From Chloroflexi bacterium CFX6 (lineage in GTDB: Bacteria > Chloroflexota > Anaerolineae > Anaerolineales > Villigracilaceae): a stretch of DNA of 50,468 bases. Position 1 is the first letter of the stretch, and each line of letters starts with the position of its first letter. The notes beneath the pieces were generated by a model. The model worked only from the letters and a program-made list of their open reading frames with translations. It was not told the origin of the DNA and did not search any database. A program made the position numbers and the translations under genes. The stretch covers positions 1 to 50,468 of the forward strand of contig SZPG01000051.1 in NCBI GenBank assembly GCA_030263595.1, given 5' to 3'. Positions 34,068-42,945 of this stretch are shown piece by piece.

Positions 34068-35777
34068 TCACTCCGATAACGGGAACTGATCCAGCAGTTC
34101 CCAGTGTTCCGGTTCCTTCTGCACGGTCCACTCGAGGCGTCTCACCGTGAAGGTGATCTCTTGCAGATGCCCGAAGGTGGGGTCTTTTATGCGGGTTGAC
34201 CCGTCTTCCGGCAGTTCGACGATCTTTATGTGCGGCAGCCAGTTCTGGGGTTTGTAGGGATAACTCTCGCCGCCCAGCCGGAGCGCGATCTCGCTGAGTT
34301 CGTTGTACAGGGTTTCCAGCATAACGCTTCTTTCCGCCAACAGCCACAACCTGCCCTGCTGGTTGTTCACGTTCATCCTGGCGATGTTCCTGACCTTGAT
34401 CTCGAATGGGCGCAGTTTTCGGGAATATTCCTCCAGGCATTGCCGCAAGGCGTCGAAATCCTCCACGTTGCGTATTGACTGCAAGGTCATGTGCAGGTCA
34501 ACGATGGGCGCCCCTCCGACGGCGTGAGCCGTATCCTCCGAAAGCCTGTATAGGTCGGGGTAGTCTTCGCTCTCCGGTCGGACGATGATAAAGGTTGATT
34601 TGCCGTTCAGAACAGACATTTCCTTGCTTTCCATTTCGTTCAACCGGTTCCTGTACAGGTTGACGTGCGCCTCCGCATCGTTCCTTCCGACGCCGTAGTT
34701 CCATCCAAGCAAACCGCGGTGCAGGTCGCCGCTCCAGACGGATCGAATCCTGTCCTCCAATTCCGCAACTTCCTTCCTGAACGATGCGATCTTGAACTCA
34801 TCGCCTGCGCGCTCGGAGCGAAACAATAAAAAACCTTCATCCTTCGGAAAATGCCTCAAGAGCAAATTTGAAAACCGCTTGAGGTCCTGGTCTATGGCGG
34901 CGCTGCCAAAACGGTTGTTGCCTTCGTGCATGTTGAGCATGTCGGTCAGCGCCATGGCTTGAATGGTCGCGTTCTCCAGGTACCATTTTGCGCCCAGCCC
35001 GTTGAGCGCGCCGGTCAAGGCGTCCCGGGTCACTATGCTTTCCACGATGTCACGGGTGATCCTGACCTGTTCCAGGGTTTGCAATTCCAGCGTGGAAGGC
35101 AGCGCCAATGAGCGGATTGTATCCATAAGTCTTTCGTAGGGAATATTAAACTCATTCCAATTTTGGTAACTGTTGCCCTCCTCCACGCGCTTGGGAATTT
35201 CCGAGTGACTCTCCAGAATGGTCTGCCTGAGCACCAGGGGCCTGAAGGTCTTTCGCTGTTTCTGGAGTTCGCTCTCGGCTTCGGTCTCCGTGAGTCCCAC
35301 GCCGAAATCCCAGGTGAGCAGGGAATCCGTTTCCTGGTTTTTGTAAAGTTTGGAGAGGAGGCGTTTTATTTCCCGCGGGGTCTTCGAGGTGGAAAATATC
35401 CTGAATTCGTCGCTGCCCGGGGAACGGCGGACGAAATCCCCCTTATCGAGGGTGAAGATGGACATGAACTGGTAAGCCAGTTTGTGCAGTTCCGCATCCA
35501 CCACCGGGACCCCGTACACCTTATTGGCTTGTCGCAGGTCGTAAATGTCAACCTTTGCCATCCCCTTGACCTGGTCGGCGGGTACGAGCCATTTTCCCGC
35601 GCGTGAGTTGAGGGCGTGGGTGATCGCATCGTACAATGCCAGGTGTTTGGCGTTCCTTTGGATGTCCGCCAGAACACCCTTCAATCGTTGGAATTGGTCC
35701 TCGGTGATCGGCAGCGCCTGGAAGAGATTCTCCAACTCCTTGAACGATTGAAGGAAAATCTTCAGTTCGTTATCCAT
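34068..35777 (-). CDS. Protein with two altered GGDEF domains and a C-terminal 2H-phosphoesterase-like domain
   Basis: 569 aa, third gene of the STAND operon (7 nt after the STAND stop). Domain 1 (about 45-165): YDAITHALNSRAGKWL, VDIYDLRQANKVYG (the metal-Asp segment, D77) and GSDEF at 121-125 in place of GGDEF. Domain 2 (about 248-367): RDALTGALNGLGAKWY, LTDMLNMHEGNNRFG and AGDEF at 324-328. Both keep the acidic residues but change the glycines that hold GTP. The C-terminal part (about 390-569) has H429-M-T431 (IVDLHMTLQSI) and H516-I-K518 (NWLPHIKIVEL), an HxT/HxK pair like 2H phosphoesterases and 2'-5' RNA ligases. It may make, sense or break a (cyclic) nucleotide. The architecture is unfamiliar to me; the function is inferred. 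Confidence 0.78.
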   Translation of the reverse strand: MDNELKIFLQSFKELENLFQALPITEDQFQRLKGVLADIQRNAKHLALYDAITHALNSRAGKWLVPADQVKGMAKVDIYDLRQANKVYGVPVVDAELHKLAYQFMSIFTLDKGDFVRRSPGSDEFRIFSTSKTPREIKRLLSKLYKNQETDSLLTWDFGVGLTETEAESELQKQRKTFRPLVLRQTILESHSEIPKRVEEGNSYQNWNEFNIPYERLMDTIRSLALPSTLELQTLEQVRITRDIVESIVTRDALTGALNGLGAKWYLENATIQAMALTDMLNMHEGNNRFGSAAIDQDLKRFSNLLLRHFPKDEGFLLFRSERAGDEFKIASFRKEVAELEDRIRSVWSGDLHRGLLGWNYGVGRNDAEAHVNLYRNRLNEMESKEMSVLNGKSTFIIVRPESEDYPDLYRLSEDTAHAVGGAPIVDLHMTLQSIRNVEDFDALRQCLEEYSRKLRPFEIKVRNIARMNVNNQQGRLWLLAERSVMLETLYNELSEIALRLGGESYPYKPQNWLPHIKIVELPEDGSTRIKDPTFGHLQEITFTVRRLEWTVQKEPEHWELLDQFPLSE

Positions 35778-35784
35778 GTCAGTT

Positions 35785-38019
35785 TCAGTCGGCGGTCAAT
35801 ATCTGGGGCTGCGCCTTCAGGATCTGGTCCCGAAGCGCCTGGCTTTTCTGGATCTCATACTGCATGCCCAGCCTCTGGAAACTCTCGATGGAATCGGTGA
35901 TCATCATCAGGCTGGTCTTCAAATCCTCGCCGGTTTCGAGGTAAACGGAAGCCAGCCCGAGCTGTCCCCTTGCCAGTTCGTCGAGCCTTCCAAATTCCTC
36001 CGCCGACTGAATGCCTTCCATGAAGAGACGTTTTGCGTCCTCGTACCGTTTTTCCCTCAAGGCGACGAAGCCAAGCCCGTTCAATCCCAGGCTGACGTGC
36101 CGGATGGGGTCTTTGCGGGCGGGGTCCTTCCAGGTGTCCAAAGCCTTCTGGTACCATTGTTTTGCTTTTTTGTTGTTGCCGCGTTCGTATTCGAGATCGC
36201 CCAGTCCGTATTCCGCAAAGCCCTTGCTGTAGATGCCGTAATCGTCGTCGGCGAATTCCCCGCTCGTCTTGAGCACGTCCATCAACAACGCCTCGGAGCG
36301 TTCGAAATTGCCCAGGCGCAGTTCCACCGTTCCCAGCAGTCTTTTGGCGGCGGCGATGAGCAGTTTGTCCTCCGTTTTCGTTGTGGCGGACAGGGACTCC
36401 TCCGCCCAATGCAACGCCCGCAGGTAATCCCCCTGGTAGAAATAGATCCAGGCGATGTTCCGTGCAAAAGTGCTGACGGATTTCCAGTCTGCCAGTAATT
36501 TTGCCGCGGTCAGCGAGGCGTGCGTCAGAGTCATGCGGTCGTACCAGTATGCGCGTTGCCACAGGACGCTTCCGAAGTGAATGCCGATCTGCACCAGGAT
36601 TTCGGCGATGTTCCTGGCTTGCTTTGTAAGCGCGCCGGATTTCGCCTGCCGCTTCTGTATGGATTTGTAGCACCATTGAGCCACGCCCAGAATGTTATTG
36701 CGGTCCAGCAGAAGGTCGTCGTACCCGCGCCATTCCTTGAAACTGCTTTTTTGGGCAAGGAGTCTCACGTAATATTGGGCGGTCTTCAATTCAGCCTGTT
36801 TGATGAACTTCCGACTGCCGGCGAACTGCGAACGGACGAACCTGCGCGTCAACGGCAGGATGCTGAAATAATCCCGGTCGGGTTCCTGCTCGATGAGCGA
36901 CAATTGCAGCAGTTCGCTGATCGCATTCTCGAACGTGTCGTTGCTCTCGACCCCGGCGATCTCCTTCAGGGCGGTTCTCGATACGGCGTCGGGTTGAAGC
37001 GCCAGGATGAAGAGCAGTTTCTTCGCCTCGGCTTGACCGAGCAGGTTCCAACTGTGGTTGAAGCAGTATTGCAATATCGGAACGTCCGCGTCGAGGCTCA
37101 GTTTGTCCAGAACCTGGGTGACCGAATACCCCAGCGCCGCCACCTGTCCCTGCACCCACAACAGGGCAAGCGGGAGACCGCCCGTCAGGGTGATGAGTTG
37201 TTTGCTCTGGTCCTTCGTGAGTTGAATGTGCTTTTGCTGGGATTCCCAGTCCAGCAGGGCGTTACTCTCCTCGAAGGACAACCCCTGCAGGCGGATGATC
37301 TGCCCCTCGGAAACCCTTTCCCGCGAGGTGATAACGACCTTGAGGGTCATCGGCGAATTCCGCAGGAACTCCAGCACCTCGCGCTGCTCGTTCTTCGAGA
37401 GCGATTCGAAATTGTCCAGCACGAGAAGCGTCGAACGTCTTGCCAGGAGATTGTATGCCCGCGTGATCTGATCCTTGATGGAAAGGTTCCCGATGGTGGG
37501 GTTCCCCAAATTCGAGCCGATCGTGATCAGGATGTCGGACAGGGTCTTGGCTTCCGGTATGATCGGCTCGATGCCGTGCAGGGTGAGGATGGATTCCTTC
37601 GCCGAGATCCAGATCACGGAGCCGAAAAGATCGTTTTCCACGCAGCGATAACTCACCTCGATGGCGAGCGCGGACTTGCCCACCCCGCCGATCCCTTCGA
37701 TCCCGATGATGAACGTGCGGCTGTTGGGTTGAAGGGACTGCATGATGGTCGCCAGTTCCTGCTCCCTGCCCACGAAATAGGGCCTCCTCGGCAGTTTCGC
37801 CAGCGCGTTCGATTTTTCCAATTCCCTGCCGCTGGAGGTCAGGCTCTCGATCTTCCGGGTGTACCTGGCGATTGCCTCCTTTTCCATGGTGACGCTGTTG
37901 ACGAGATGCAGGGGCTGGTCCACCCCGTATTTCGCCAGCATCTCTTCGAGGATGAAGAGATTTTTCTTGTGCAGGGCGATCATTGTTTCCAGATGAGCGA
38001 TTTCTTCCTTGTTATCCAT
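35785..38019 (-). CDS. STAND NTPase (NB-ARC-like) with N-terminal adaptor helix domain and C-terminal TPRs
   Basis: 744 aa. Residues 10-60 form a helical module (LEEMLAKYGVDQPLHLVNSV ... ARYTRKIESL) of the kind often found at the N-terminus of bacterial STAND proteins as an effector-associated adaptor. The NTPase has FVGREQEL (82-89), Walker A GIGGVGKS (109-116), Walker B LLVLDNFE (198-205), sensor TSRE (231-234) and GGLPLAL (280-286), all typical of NLR/NB-ARC-like signal NTPases. A winged-helix region follows, then TPR-like repeats from about 470 to 735 (for example WAEESLSATTKTEDKLLIAA and ALREKRYEDAKRLFMEGIQS) that probably sense a trigger. It is flanked at 15 and 7 nt by the other two genes, hence one operon. 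Confidence 0.92.
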   Translation of the reverse strand: MDNKEEIAHLETMIALHKKNLFILEEMLAKYGVDQPLHLVNSVTMEKEAIARYTRKIESLTSSGRELEKSNALAKLPRRPYFVGREQELATIMQSLQPNSRTFIIGIEGIGGVGKSALAIEVSYRCVENDLFGSVIWISAKESILTLHGIEPIIPEAKTLSDILITIGSNLGNPTIGNLSIKDQITRAYNLLARRSTLLVLDNFESLSKNEQREVLEFLRNSPMTLKVVITSRERVSEGQIIRLQGLSFEESNALLDWESQQKHIQLTKDQSKQLITLTGGLPLALLWVQGQVAALGYSVTQVLDKLSLDADVPILQYCFNHSWNLLGQAEAKKLLFILALQPDAVSRTALKEIAGVESNDTFENAISELLQLSLIEQEPDRDYFSILPLTRRFVRSQFAGSRKFIKQAELKTAQYYVRLLAQKSSFKEWRGYDDLLLDRNNILGVAQWCYKSIQKRQAKSGALTKQARNIAEILVQIGIHFGSVLWQRAYWYDRMTLTHASLTAAKLLADWKSVSTFARNIAWIYFYQGDYLRALHWAEESLSATTKTEDKLLIAAAKRLLGTVELRLGNFERSEALLMDVLKTSGEFADDDYGIYSKGFAEYGLGDLEYERGNNKKAKQWYQKALDTWKDPARKDPIRHVSLGLNGLGFVALREKRYEDAKRLFMEGIQSAEEFGRLDELARGQLGLASVYLETGEDLKTSLMMITDSIESFQRLGMQYEIQKSQALRDQILKAQPQILTAD

Positions 38020-38034
38020 TCCACACCATATTTG

Positions 38035-38484
38035 TTATTGGGATTTTATGTCTCTTTCATAGACCTTCGACAAGACCTCTTCCAGTCGCTGGAGGGTCTC
38101 GAGCATGGACTTTTCCGCCTCCGTCATGTTGTTCACGATGATCGGCGGCACGAGGGCGTCGCCCCATTTCGCGTATTGTTCCTTCGCAAGACGATAGTTG
38201 CGGGAGTACGTCTCCAACAACCTGACCAGGTGCTGGACCTCCGCTTCGTGATTTCGCCACAGGAGGTCGTCAATTTTGGAGGCAAGAAGACCCTGTTTGA
38301 CCTCTTTTTCCCGTTCAGGCTCAGGGAGGGCTGGTGCCGCTTCCGGCCCCTGATCCTCGCTTTGGGCGGGCGCGTCGTTCATCTTCCTCCGGCGTTCGCG
38401 GCGCTCCTCCAAGATCTTGCGCCCCTCGTCGAACACGAAATCAATGGCTTTGAGCAATATGGGAATTTGGACTGGATCGAGCAT
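38035..38484 (-). CDS. Small helical protein, putative partner/effector of the STAND NTPase
   Basis: 149 aa from ATG 38484, which follows AAGGAG by nine nt; a longer in-frame extension has no SD and lies upstream of the likely promoter. N-terminus MLDPVQIPILLKAIDFVFDE is a hydrophobic helix followed by a basic segment ILEERRERRRK. A charged Pro/Glu linker (36-64) separates it from a helical C-terminal part. Residues of about 88-140 (YRLAKEQYAKWG, VPPIIVNNMTEAEK, LQRLEEVL) line up with residues 10-60 of the STAND protein, suggesting the same adaptor fold. The N-terminal helix could act on a membrane. Not recognised as a named family. Confidence 0.72.
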   Translation of the reverse strand: MLDPVQIPILLKAIDFVFDEGRKILEERRERRRKMNDAPAQSEDQGPEAAPALPEPEREKEVKQGLLASKIDDLLWRNHEAEVQHLVRLLETYSRNYRLAKEQYAKWGDALVPPIIVNNMTEAEKSMLETLQRLEEVLSKVYERDIKSQ

Positions 38485-38508
38485 CGGCGTATTCTCCTTA
38501 CCCGGACA

Positions 38509-38541
38509 AGTATAGCACAGCGGGTACCGGAGTACTACCGG
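38509..38541 (-). promoter_or_regulatory. Likely promoter of the STAND operon with direct repeats
   Basis: On the minus strand TGCTATACT (38517-38509) is an extended -10. In the -35 zone there is no consensus, but CCGGTA occurs twice in direct orientation, 11 bp apart (plus-strand TACCGG at 38525-38530 and 38536-38541), which suggests an activator site. Confidence 0.5.
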
Positions 38542-38748
38542 CGGATCGCGAAAATTCCACGCGGATTGCTCCGTGAAATGACGGAGAAACCCCGTCCGCT
38601 CCATGAAATCCGCGTACAAAATATTTCAAATCTGGATTTCGAGAAAGCATGGTGTCTGTGCCGCCGGGCTGTGTGCAAAGGCAAACGAGGGTAAAATGCG
38701 ATTTGCAATGCCTGTGGAAGGAAACCCAGGTTCGCCCGCCTGAAAAGG

Positions 38749-40767
38749 ATGAACGCCTTGTCGAAGAGAATCACATCCCTCCCCTATGCCGTCCCGCTGA
38801 CGCTGTTTGCCGTGACCCTCCTTGCCTATGGACTTTCCTTCTGGCGGCTCGGCTTTTACTGGGACGACCAGCCCATCTCGTGGATCCGCTACCACCTGGG
38901 AACGGAGGCGACCGCAAGATACTTTTCCGATTCGCGCCCCGTCTGGGCATGGCTCTACCAGTTGAGCGGATTCATCCTTCCGCTTCGACCCGCCTGGTGG
39001 CAATTGTTCGCCATGTTCTGGCGATGGGCGGGAGTATATGCCTTCTGGCTTGTGATGGCGAGGCTGTTCCCGAACCGCAGGGAAGCGGCGTTTCTTCTAT
39101 CGTTACTCCTCCTGTTATATCCGGGCTTCAACCAGCAGTGGGTGAGTTACGTATACTCGCACTTTTTCATCGTCCTCTTCTTCCTCCTGTTCTCCTGGCA
39201 TCTGATGCTTCGCGGCAGGACCCTCCCGGCGATGGTCTTTTCGGCGTTGAACCTCCTCATGTTCGAGTATTTCTTCCTGCTGGAATTCGCGCGCCCGTTG
39301 ATCCTGCTTATGTCCCTGCGCGAACAACCCTTGACCTTCCGCGAACGATTTGCAAGGGTTTTCAGGGCGTGGCTTCCCTATGGCGGCGTGATCGTCTTCG
39401 CGCTCCTTTATCGTTCCCTCGTGTACAGCCATCCCGGCTTCGGTTACAGCCTCACGGAGGAGGTTACCCGCGCGCCCATCGAAACCCTCGCGCAACTTGC
39501 AGGACACGTCCTTTCCAGTTTATGGATTGCAGCGGTCGCCGCCTGGGGACAAATCTTTCAGTTCCCCGACCCCGGCGTCAACGGCTTGCGCGCCAGCGTT
39601 TTGTATGCCGCCGTCGTGTTGACGGTCGGCGCGCTCGTCCTTTTGTTCAAAAACATGCAAAGCGAAGGGGCAAAAGGGAACGCAGGACGCGACGCCTTGT
39701 GGTTGATCGGGCTTGGCGCGTTCATGTTGCTGCTGGGCGGCGTCCCTTATTGGGCGACGAACCTGCCCGTCTCGCTCGGCTTCCCCGCCAACCGCGCCCT
39801 GCTCTCGTTCATGTTCGGCGCGTGTTTTCTCCTGCTCGGCTTGATCGAACTTTTGCCGATGCGCGTGAAATATTTCGCTGCCGTCCTGTTCGTTTCGCTC
39901 TCGGCGGGCAGGCAGTTTTTATGGTCGGTGGATTACATGCGCGACTGGGGTTCGCAAAAGAATCTCTTCTGGCAATTATATTGGCGCGCGCCCAGCCTCG
40001 AACCTCGCACCATCGTATTGATGAACGAGGAACTTGCCTTCAACGCCGACAACTCCATCAGCGCGCCGTTGAATTGGATCTACGCCCCGGAGAACCGCAC
40101 TCGCAACGTGGATTACGTCCTCTTATACCCGACCAACCGCATCGGCGCCTCGCTGCCCGCGCTCGAACCGGGCATCCCGATCCGATATGATTTTCTCGCC
40201 GCGTCCTTCGAGGGGAACACCTCGGACGCTCTTGCCTTTTACTACGACCCGCCCGCATGTTTGCGCCTCCTCGAACCCGATCTGGACTCAAAAAACCGCC
40301 TCATCCCCGACGACAGCCTGATGCGCCAAGCCTCAGCCTTATCCAACGCCGACAGGATCCTCGCCCAGCCGCGAGTCGTGATGCCCGACATCTACGGACC
40401 CGAACCCGAACACGGCTGGTGCTATTACTTCCAAAAAGCGGACCTCGCGCGGCAATTCGGGAATTGGGAGGAGGTTGCCAGCCTGGGAGACAAGGCTTTC
40501 GACCTGGACGACTATCCCAACGACCCGGTGGAACGATTCGTGTTCATCGAAGGCTATGCCCATACGGGAGATTGGGAACGCGCGGTCGAGTTATCGCGGG
40601 TATCGTACCGGGTTTCGAGGGAATACGTGGGACCGCTACTCTGTCGGTTGTGGGAACGCGTGGAAACGGAAACAGCCGAAAGTCAGGGACGCGATGCGCT
40701 GGGTCAATCGAAGCGAAGCGCGGCGCTGGCTGAAATCCACGATATGCTCTCCTGCCCCTCGCCATGA
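38749..40767 (+). CDS. Multispanning membrane protein, GT-C glycosyltransferase-like, paralogue 1
   Basis: 672 aa with about 10-12 TMs in the first ~400 residues and a soluble C-terminal part of about 250 residues. After TM1 comes GFYWDDQPISWI (D39-D40), an acidic pair in the first extracytoplasmic loop, the location of the catalytic Asp in GT-C glycosyltransferases that use lipid-linked sugars. The C-terminal part contains LIPDDSLMRQASALSNADRI and a TPR-like region (YFQKADLARQFGNWEEVASL). The ATG at 38749 touches its SD; TTG 38758 has better spacing. ATGA overlap with the next gene shows coupling. Glycosyltransferase activity is an inference. Confidence 0.75.
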   Translation: MNALSKRITSLPYAVPLTLFAVTLLAYGLSFWRLGFYWDDQPISWIRYHLGTEATARYFSDSRPVWAWLYQLSGFILPLRPAWWQLFAMFWRWAGVYAFWLVMARLFPNRREAAFLLSLLLLLYPGFNQQWVSYVYSHFFIVLFFLLFSWHLMLRGRTLPAMVFSALNLLMFEYFFLLEFARPLILLMSLREQPLTFRERFARVFRAWLPYGGVIVFALLYRSLVYSHPGFGYSLTEEVTRAPIETLAQLAGHVLSSLWIAAVAAWGQIFQFPDPGVNGLRASVLYAAVVLTVGALVLLFKNMQSEGAKGNAGRDALWLIGLGAFMLLLGGVPYWATNLPVSLGFPANRALLSFMFGACFLLLGLIELLPMRVKYFAAVLFVSLSAGRQFLWSVDYMRDWGSQKNLFWQLYWRAPSLEPRTIVLMNEELAFNADNSISAPLNWIYAPENRTRNVDYVLLYPTNRIGASLPALEPGIPIRYDFLAASFEGNTSDALAFYYDPPACLRLLEPDLDSKNRLIPDDSLMRQASALSNADRILAQPRVVMPDIYGPEPEHGWCYYFQKADLARQFGNWEEVASLGDKAFDLDDYPNDPVERFVFIEGYAHTGDWERAVELSRVSYRVSREYVGPLLCRLWERVETETAESQGRDALGQSKRSAALAEIHDMLSCPSP

Positions 40768-42773
40768 TCCAGATGAAAAAATACCGACCCGCCGTCGTTC
40801 TGTTTCTCGTTGCCTTGTTCGCATACGGGTTGTTGATCCCGCGCCTGGGCTTTTACTGGGACGACCTGCCCATCTCGTGGATCGGGTATCAACTGGGTCC
40901 CGAAGCGCTGACGGCGTATTTTGCGACCTCGCGCCCCGTGTGGGGTGTGTTGTATCAGGCGACGACCCGCCTCGTTCCGCAATCGCCGGTGTATTGGCAG
41001 GTCATCGCGTTCGCGCTGCGATGGGCTTGCGCGTGGATCGCGTATCTGATCGCGGCGAGGTTGTGGAGGGACAAGCCGCGCCTGGCTTTGGGGATCGCGC
41101 TTCTTTTCCTTGTGTACCCCGGCTTCGACCAGCATTTCACGGCGTATCTCTACAGCCATTTTTACGCCGTGTTGTTCTTTTTCCTTTTTTCGTTTTGGTG
41201 CATGTTGCGGGCGATGGAATCGCCGGGTCGTTATTGGGCGTGGACGATCGCCGGCATGTTCTTCTCCGCGCTGAACCTGTGGATGACGGAATATTTCTTT
41301 TTGTTGGAACTTGCGCGCGCGGGGGTCATCCTGATCGCGATACGCGAGGAGAGGTTATCCTTCAAAGGTCGCGTCCTGCGCGGCTTGAGGCTGTGGGTTC
41401 CCTACCTGGCGGTGTTCACGCTGGCGGTTCTTTCGCGTTTGTTTATTTTCAACAATCCATACGATATGGGGCTGGCGGGCGCGGAAGTGTCCGCGCCGCT
41501 GGACGCGCTGCGCGCGCTGGCGCGAAACTTCAGGGTCACTTTGCGGCTCGTCCTGAGGGACGCCTGGTTTAAGATGTTCGAGTTGCCGGAGATCGAAAAC
41601 GCGGAAGCCATATTGCGCTCCTATTATCTGGTGGTCGCGGCGGTCGTCCTGGTTACGGCTGCCGGGTTTCTCCTCACTTCGCGCGATGCGAAGAAGACCG
41701 TTTGGAAGAACCTGCTGGATGGGATGTGGATGATCGGTCTGGGCGCCCTGTGCCTGGCGCTTTCCGGCTGGCCCTTTTGGCTGATCGGTTTTACGCCCTC
41801 GTTGAACTGGCCCGCAAGCCGCTTTACGCTTCCGTTCATGCTTGGGGTCGCGCTGACGTTCGCGGGTTTGATCGCGCTCATTCCCTGGGAGAGGGCGCGG
41901 ATCGTGATCCTGGTTTCGCTCGTGAGCATGGCGGCGGGGAAGCAATACCTGACCGCCCGGAATTACGTTCAGGATTGGGAGATGCAAAAGGATCTGTTCT
42001 GGCAGATGACCTGGCGCGCGCCGTCCATCGAGCCGGATACGCTGATCCTGATGAACGAGGGCGCGCTCGATTATTACGCGGATAATTCGTTGAGCGCGGC
42101 GTTGAACTGGATCTACGCGCCGGATCATCGCAACCGCGATATCGAGTACGTGTTGTTTTATCCCACCACGCGTTTCCGAAACGCCCTGCCGGATATCGAA
42201 CCGGGTCTGCCGGTCCATTTCGATTACCTGGCGGGCGGGTTCGACGGAAACACCTCGCAGGCGCTTTCGTTCTATTTCGATCCGCCCGGGTGTTTGCGAT
42301 TGTTGGACCCGGAAGTGGAACGCCTCGATCGTCTGATCCTCGAAAACAGTTTGATGCGCTACGCCGCGCGCCTGACCGACCCTGATCGCATCCTCGAGGC
42401 GCCGCGCGCAGCGATGCCTGGCGCGTACGGTCCCGAACCCGAACACGGATTCTGTTATTATTATCAAAAGGCTGATCTTGCGCGTCAGTTCGGACGATGG
42501 GATGAGGCGGCGAAATTCAGCGACCTCGCCTTGTCCTTTGAAGACCATCCCTACGAGCCTGCGGAGCATCTCCTGTTCATCGAAGGCTATGCCCATGACG
42601 GGCGATGGGAACGCGCGGTGGAATTGTCGAAACGCGTGCATGAGGTCTCGCCCGAGGCGACGGGCAGGATGCTCTGTCAGTTGTGGGAACGCGTCGAGGC
42701 GGAGACAGCCTCAAGTCGGGAGCGAAGCGAAGCGCTATCCGCAGTCAAGAGCATGTTCGCATGTAATCCATGA
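40764..42773 (+). CDS. Multispanning membrane protein, GT-C glycosyltransferase-like, paralogue 2
   Basis: 669 aa, colinear with the preceding gene along its whole length (LGFYWDDLPISWIGYQLGPE near the N-terminus with D33-D34; LYPGFDQHFTAYLYSHF-like segment; APSIEPDTLILMNEGAL; YGPEPEHGFCYYYQKADLAR; IEGYAHDGRWERAVELS near the end). Tandem duplication is evident. The two may form a heterodimer or act on different acceptors. The gene ends about 10 nt before a sigma-70 promoter for the BMP operon. Confidence 0.76.
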   Translation: MIQMKKYRPAVVLFLVALFAYGLLIPRLGFYWDDLPISWIGYQLGPEALTAYFATSRPVWGVLYQATTRLVPQSPVYWQVIAFALRWACAWIAYLIAARLWRDKPRLALGIALLFLVYPGFDQHFTAYLYSHFYAVLFFFLFSFWCMLRAMESPGRYWAWTIAGMFFSALNLWMTEYFFLLELARAGVILIAIREERLSFKGRVLRGLRLWVPYLAVFTLAVLSRLFIFNNPYDMGLAGAEVSAPLDALRALARNFRVTLRLVLRDAWFKMFELPEIENAEAILRSYYLVVAAVVLVTAAGFLLTSRDAKKTVWKNLLDGMWMIGLGALCLALSGWPFWLIGFTPSLNWPASRFTLPFMLGVALTFAGLIALIPWERARIVILVSLVSMAAGKQYLTARNYVQDWEMQKDLFWQMTWRAPSIEPDTLILMNEGALDYYADNSLSAALNWIYAPDHRNRDIEYVLFYPTTRFRNALPDIEPGLPVHFDYLAGGFDGNTSQALSFYFDPPGCLRLLDPEVERLDRLILENSLMRYAARLTDPDRILEAPRAAMPGAYGPEPEHGFCYYYQKADLARQFGRWDEAAKFSDLALSFEDHPYEPAEHLLFIEGYAHDGRWERAVELSKRVHEVSPEATGRMLCQLWERVEAETASSRERSEALSAVKSMFACNP

Positions 42774-42782
42774 GAAATGTAC

Positions 42783-42812
42783 TTGACCTCCGGGTTCGTT
42801 TTGTTCTACAAT
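42783..42812 (+). promoter_or_regulatory. Sigma-70-type promoter of BMP importer operon 1
   Basis: TTGACC at 42783-42788, an 18-nt spacer, TACAAT at 42807-42812; leader of about 125 nt. Confidence 0.72.
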
Positions 42813-42860
42813 TCACACAATCCGTTTTTCGTGATAGAGTGTCTTTGTAGGCACATTCCG

Positions 42861-42945
42861 AAAGGAGGTGGCAGGCATTCCCATTCACCCCTGGAAAGTC
42901 TGACGTCAATTCGCAACATCCATTTTCAAAAAGGAGAAGAAGAAA
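42861..42945 (+). promoter_or_regulatory. Leader with distal GGAGGTG box and proximal SD
   Basis: AAAGGAGGTGG at 42861-42871 lies about 76 nt before ATG 42946; the proximal SD is AAAAAGGAGAAGAAG. The segment ATCCATTTTCAAAAAGGAGA matches the leader before the second BMP binding-protein gene (50111-50130) almost exactly. Confidence 0.6.

Noticed and set aside
36520..38694. A 724-codon plus-strand frame opposite the STAND gene
   Set aside because: The minus strand has intact Walker A/B and NB-ARC-like motifs and proper SD sites; the plus frame is a composition shadow.
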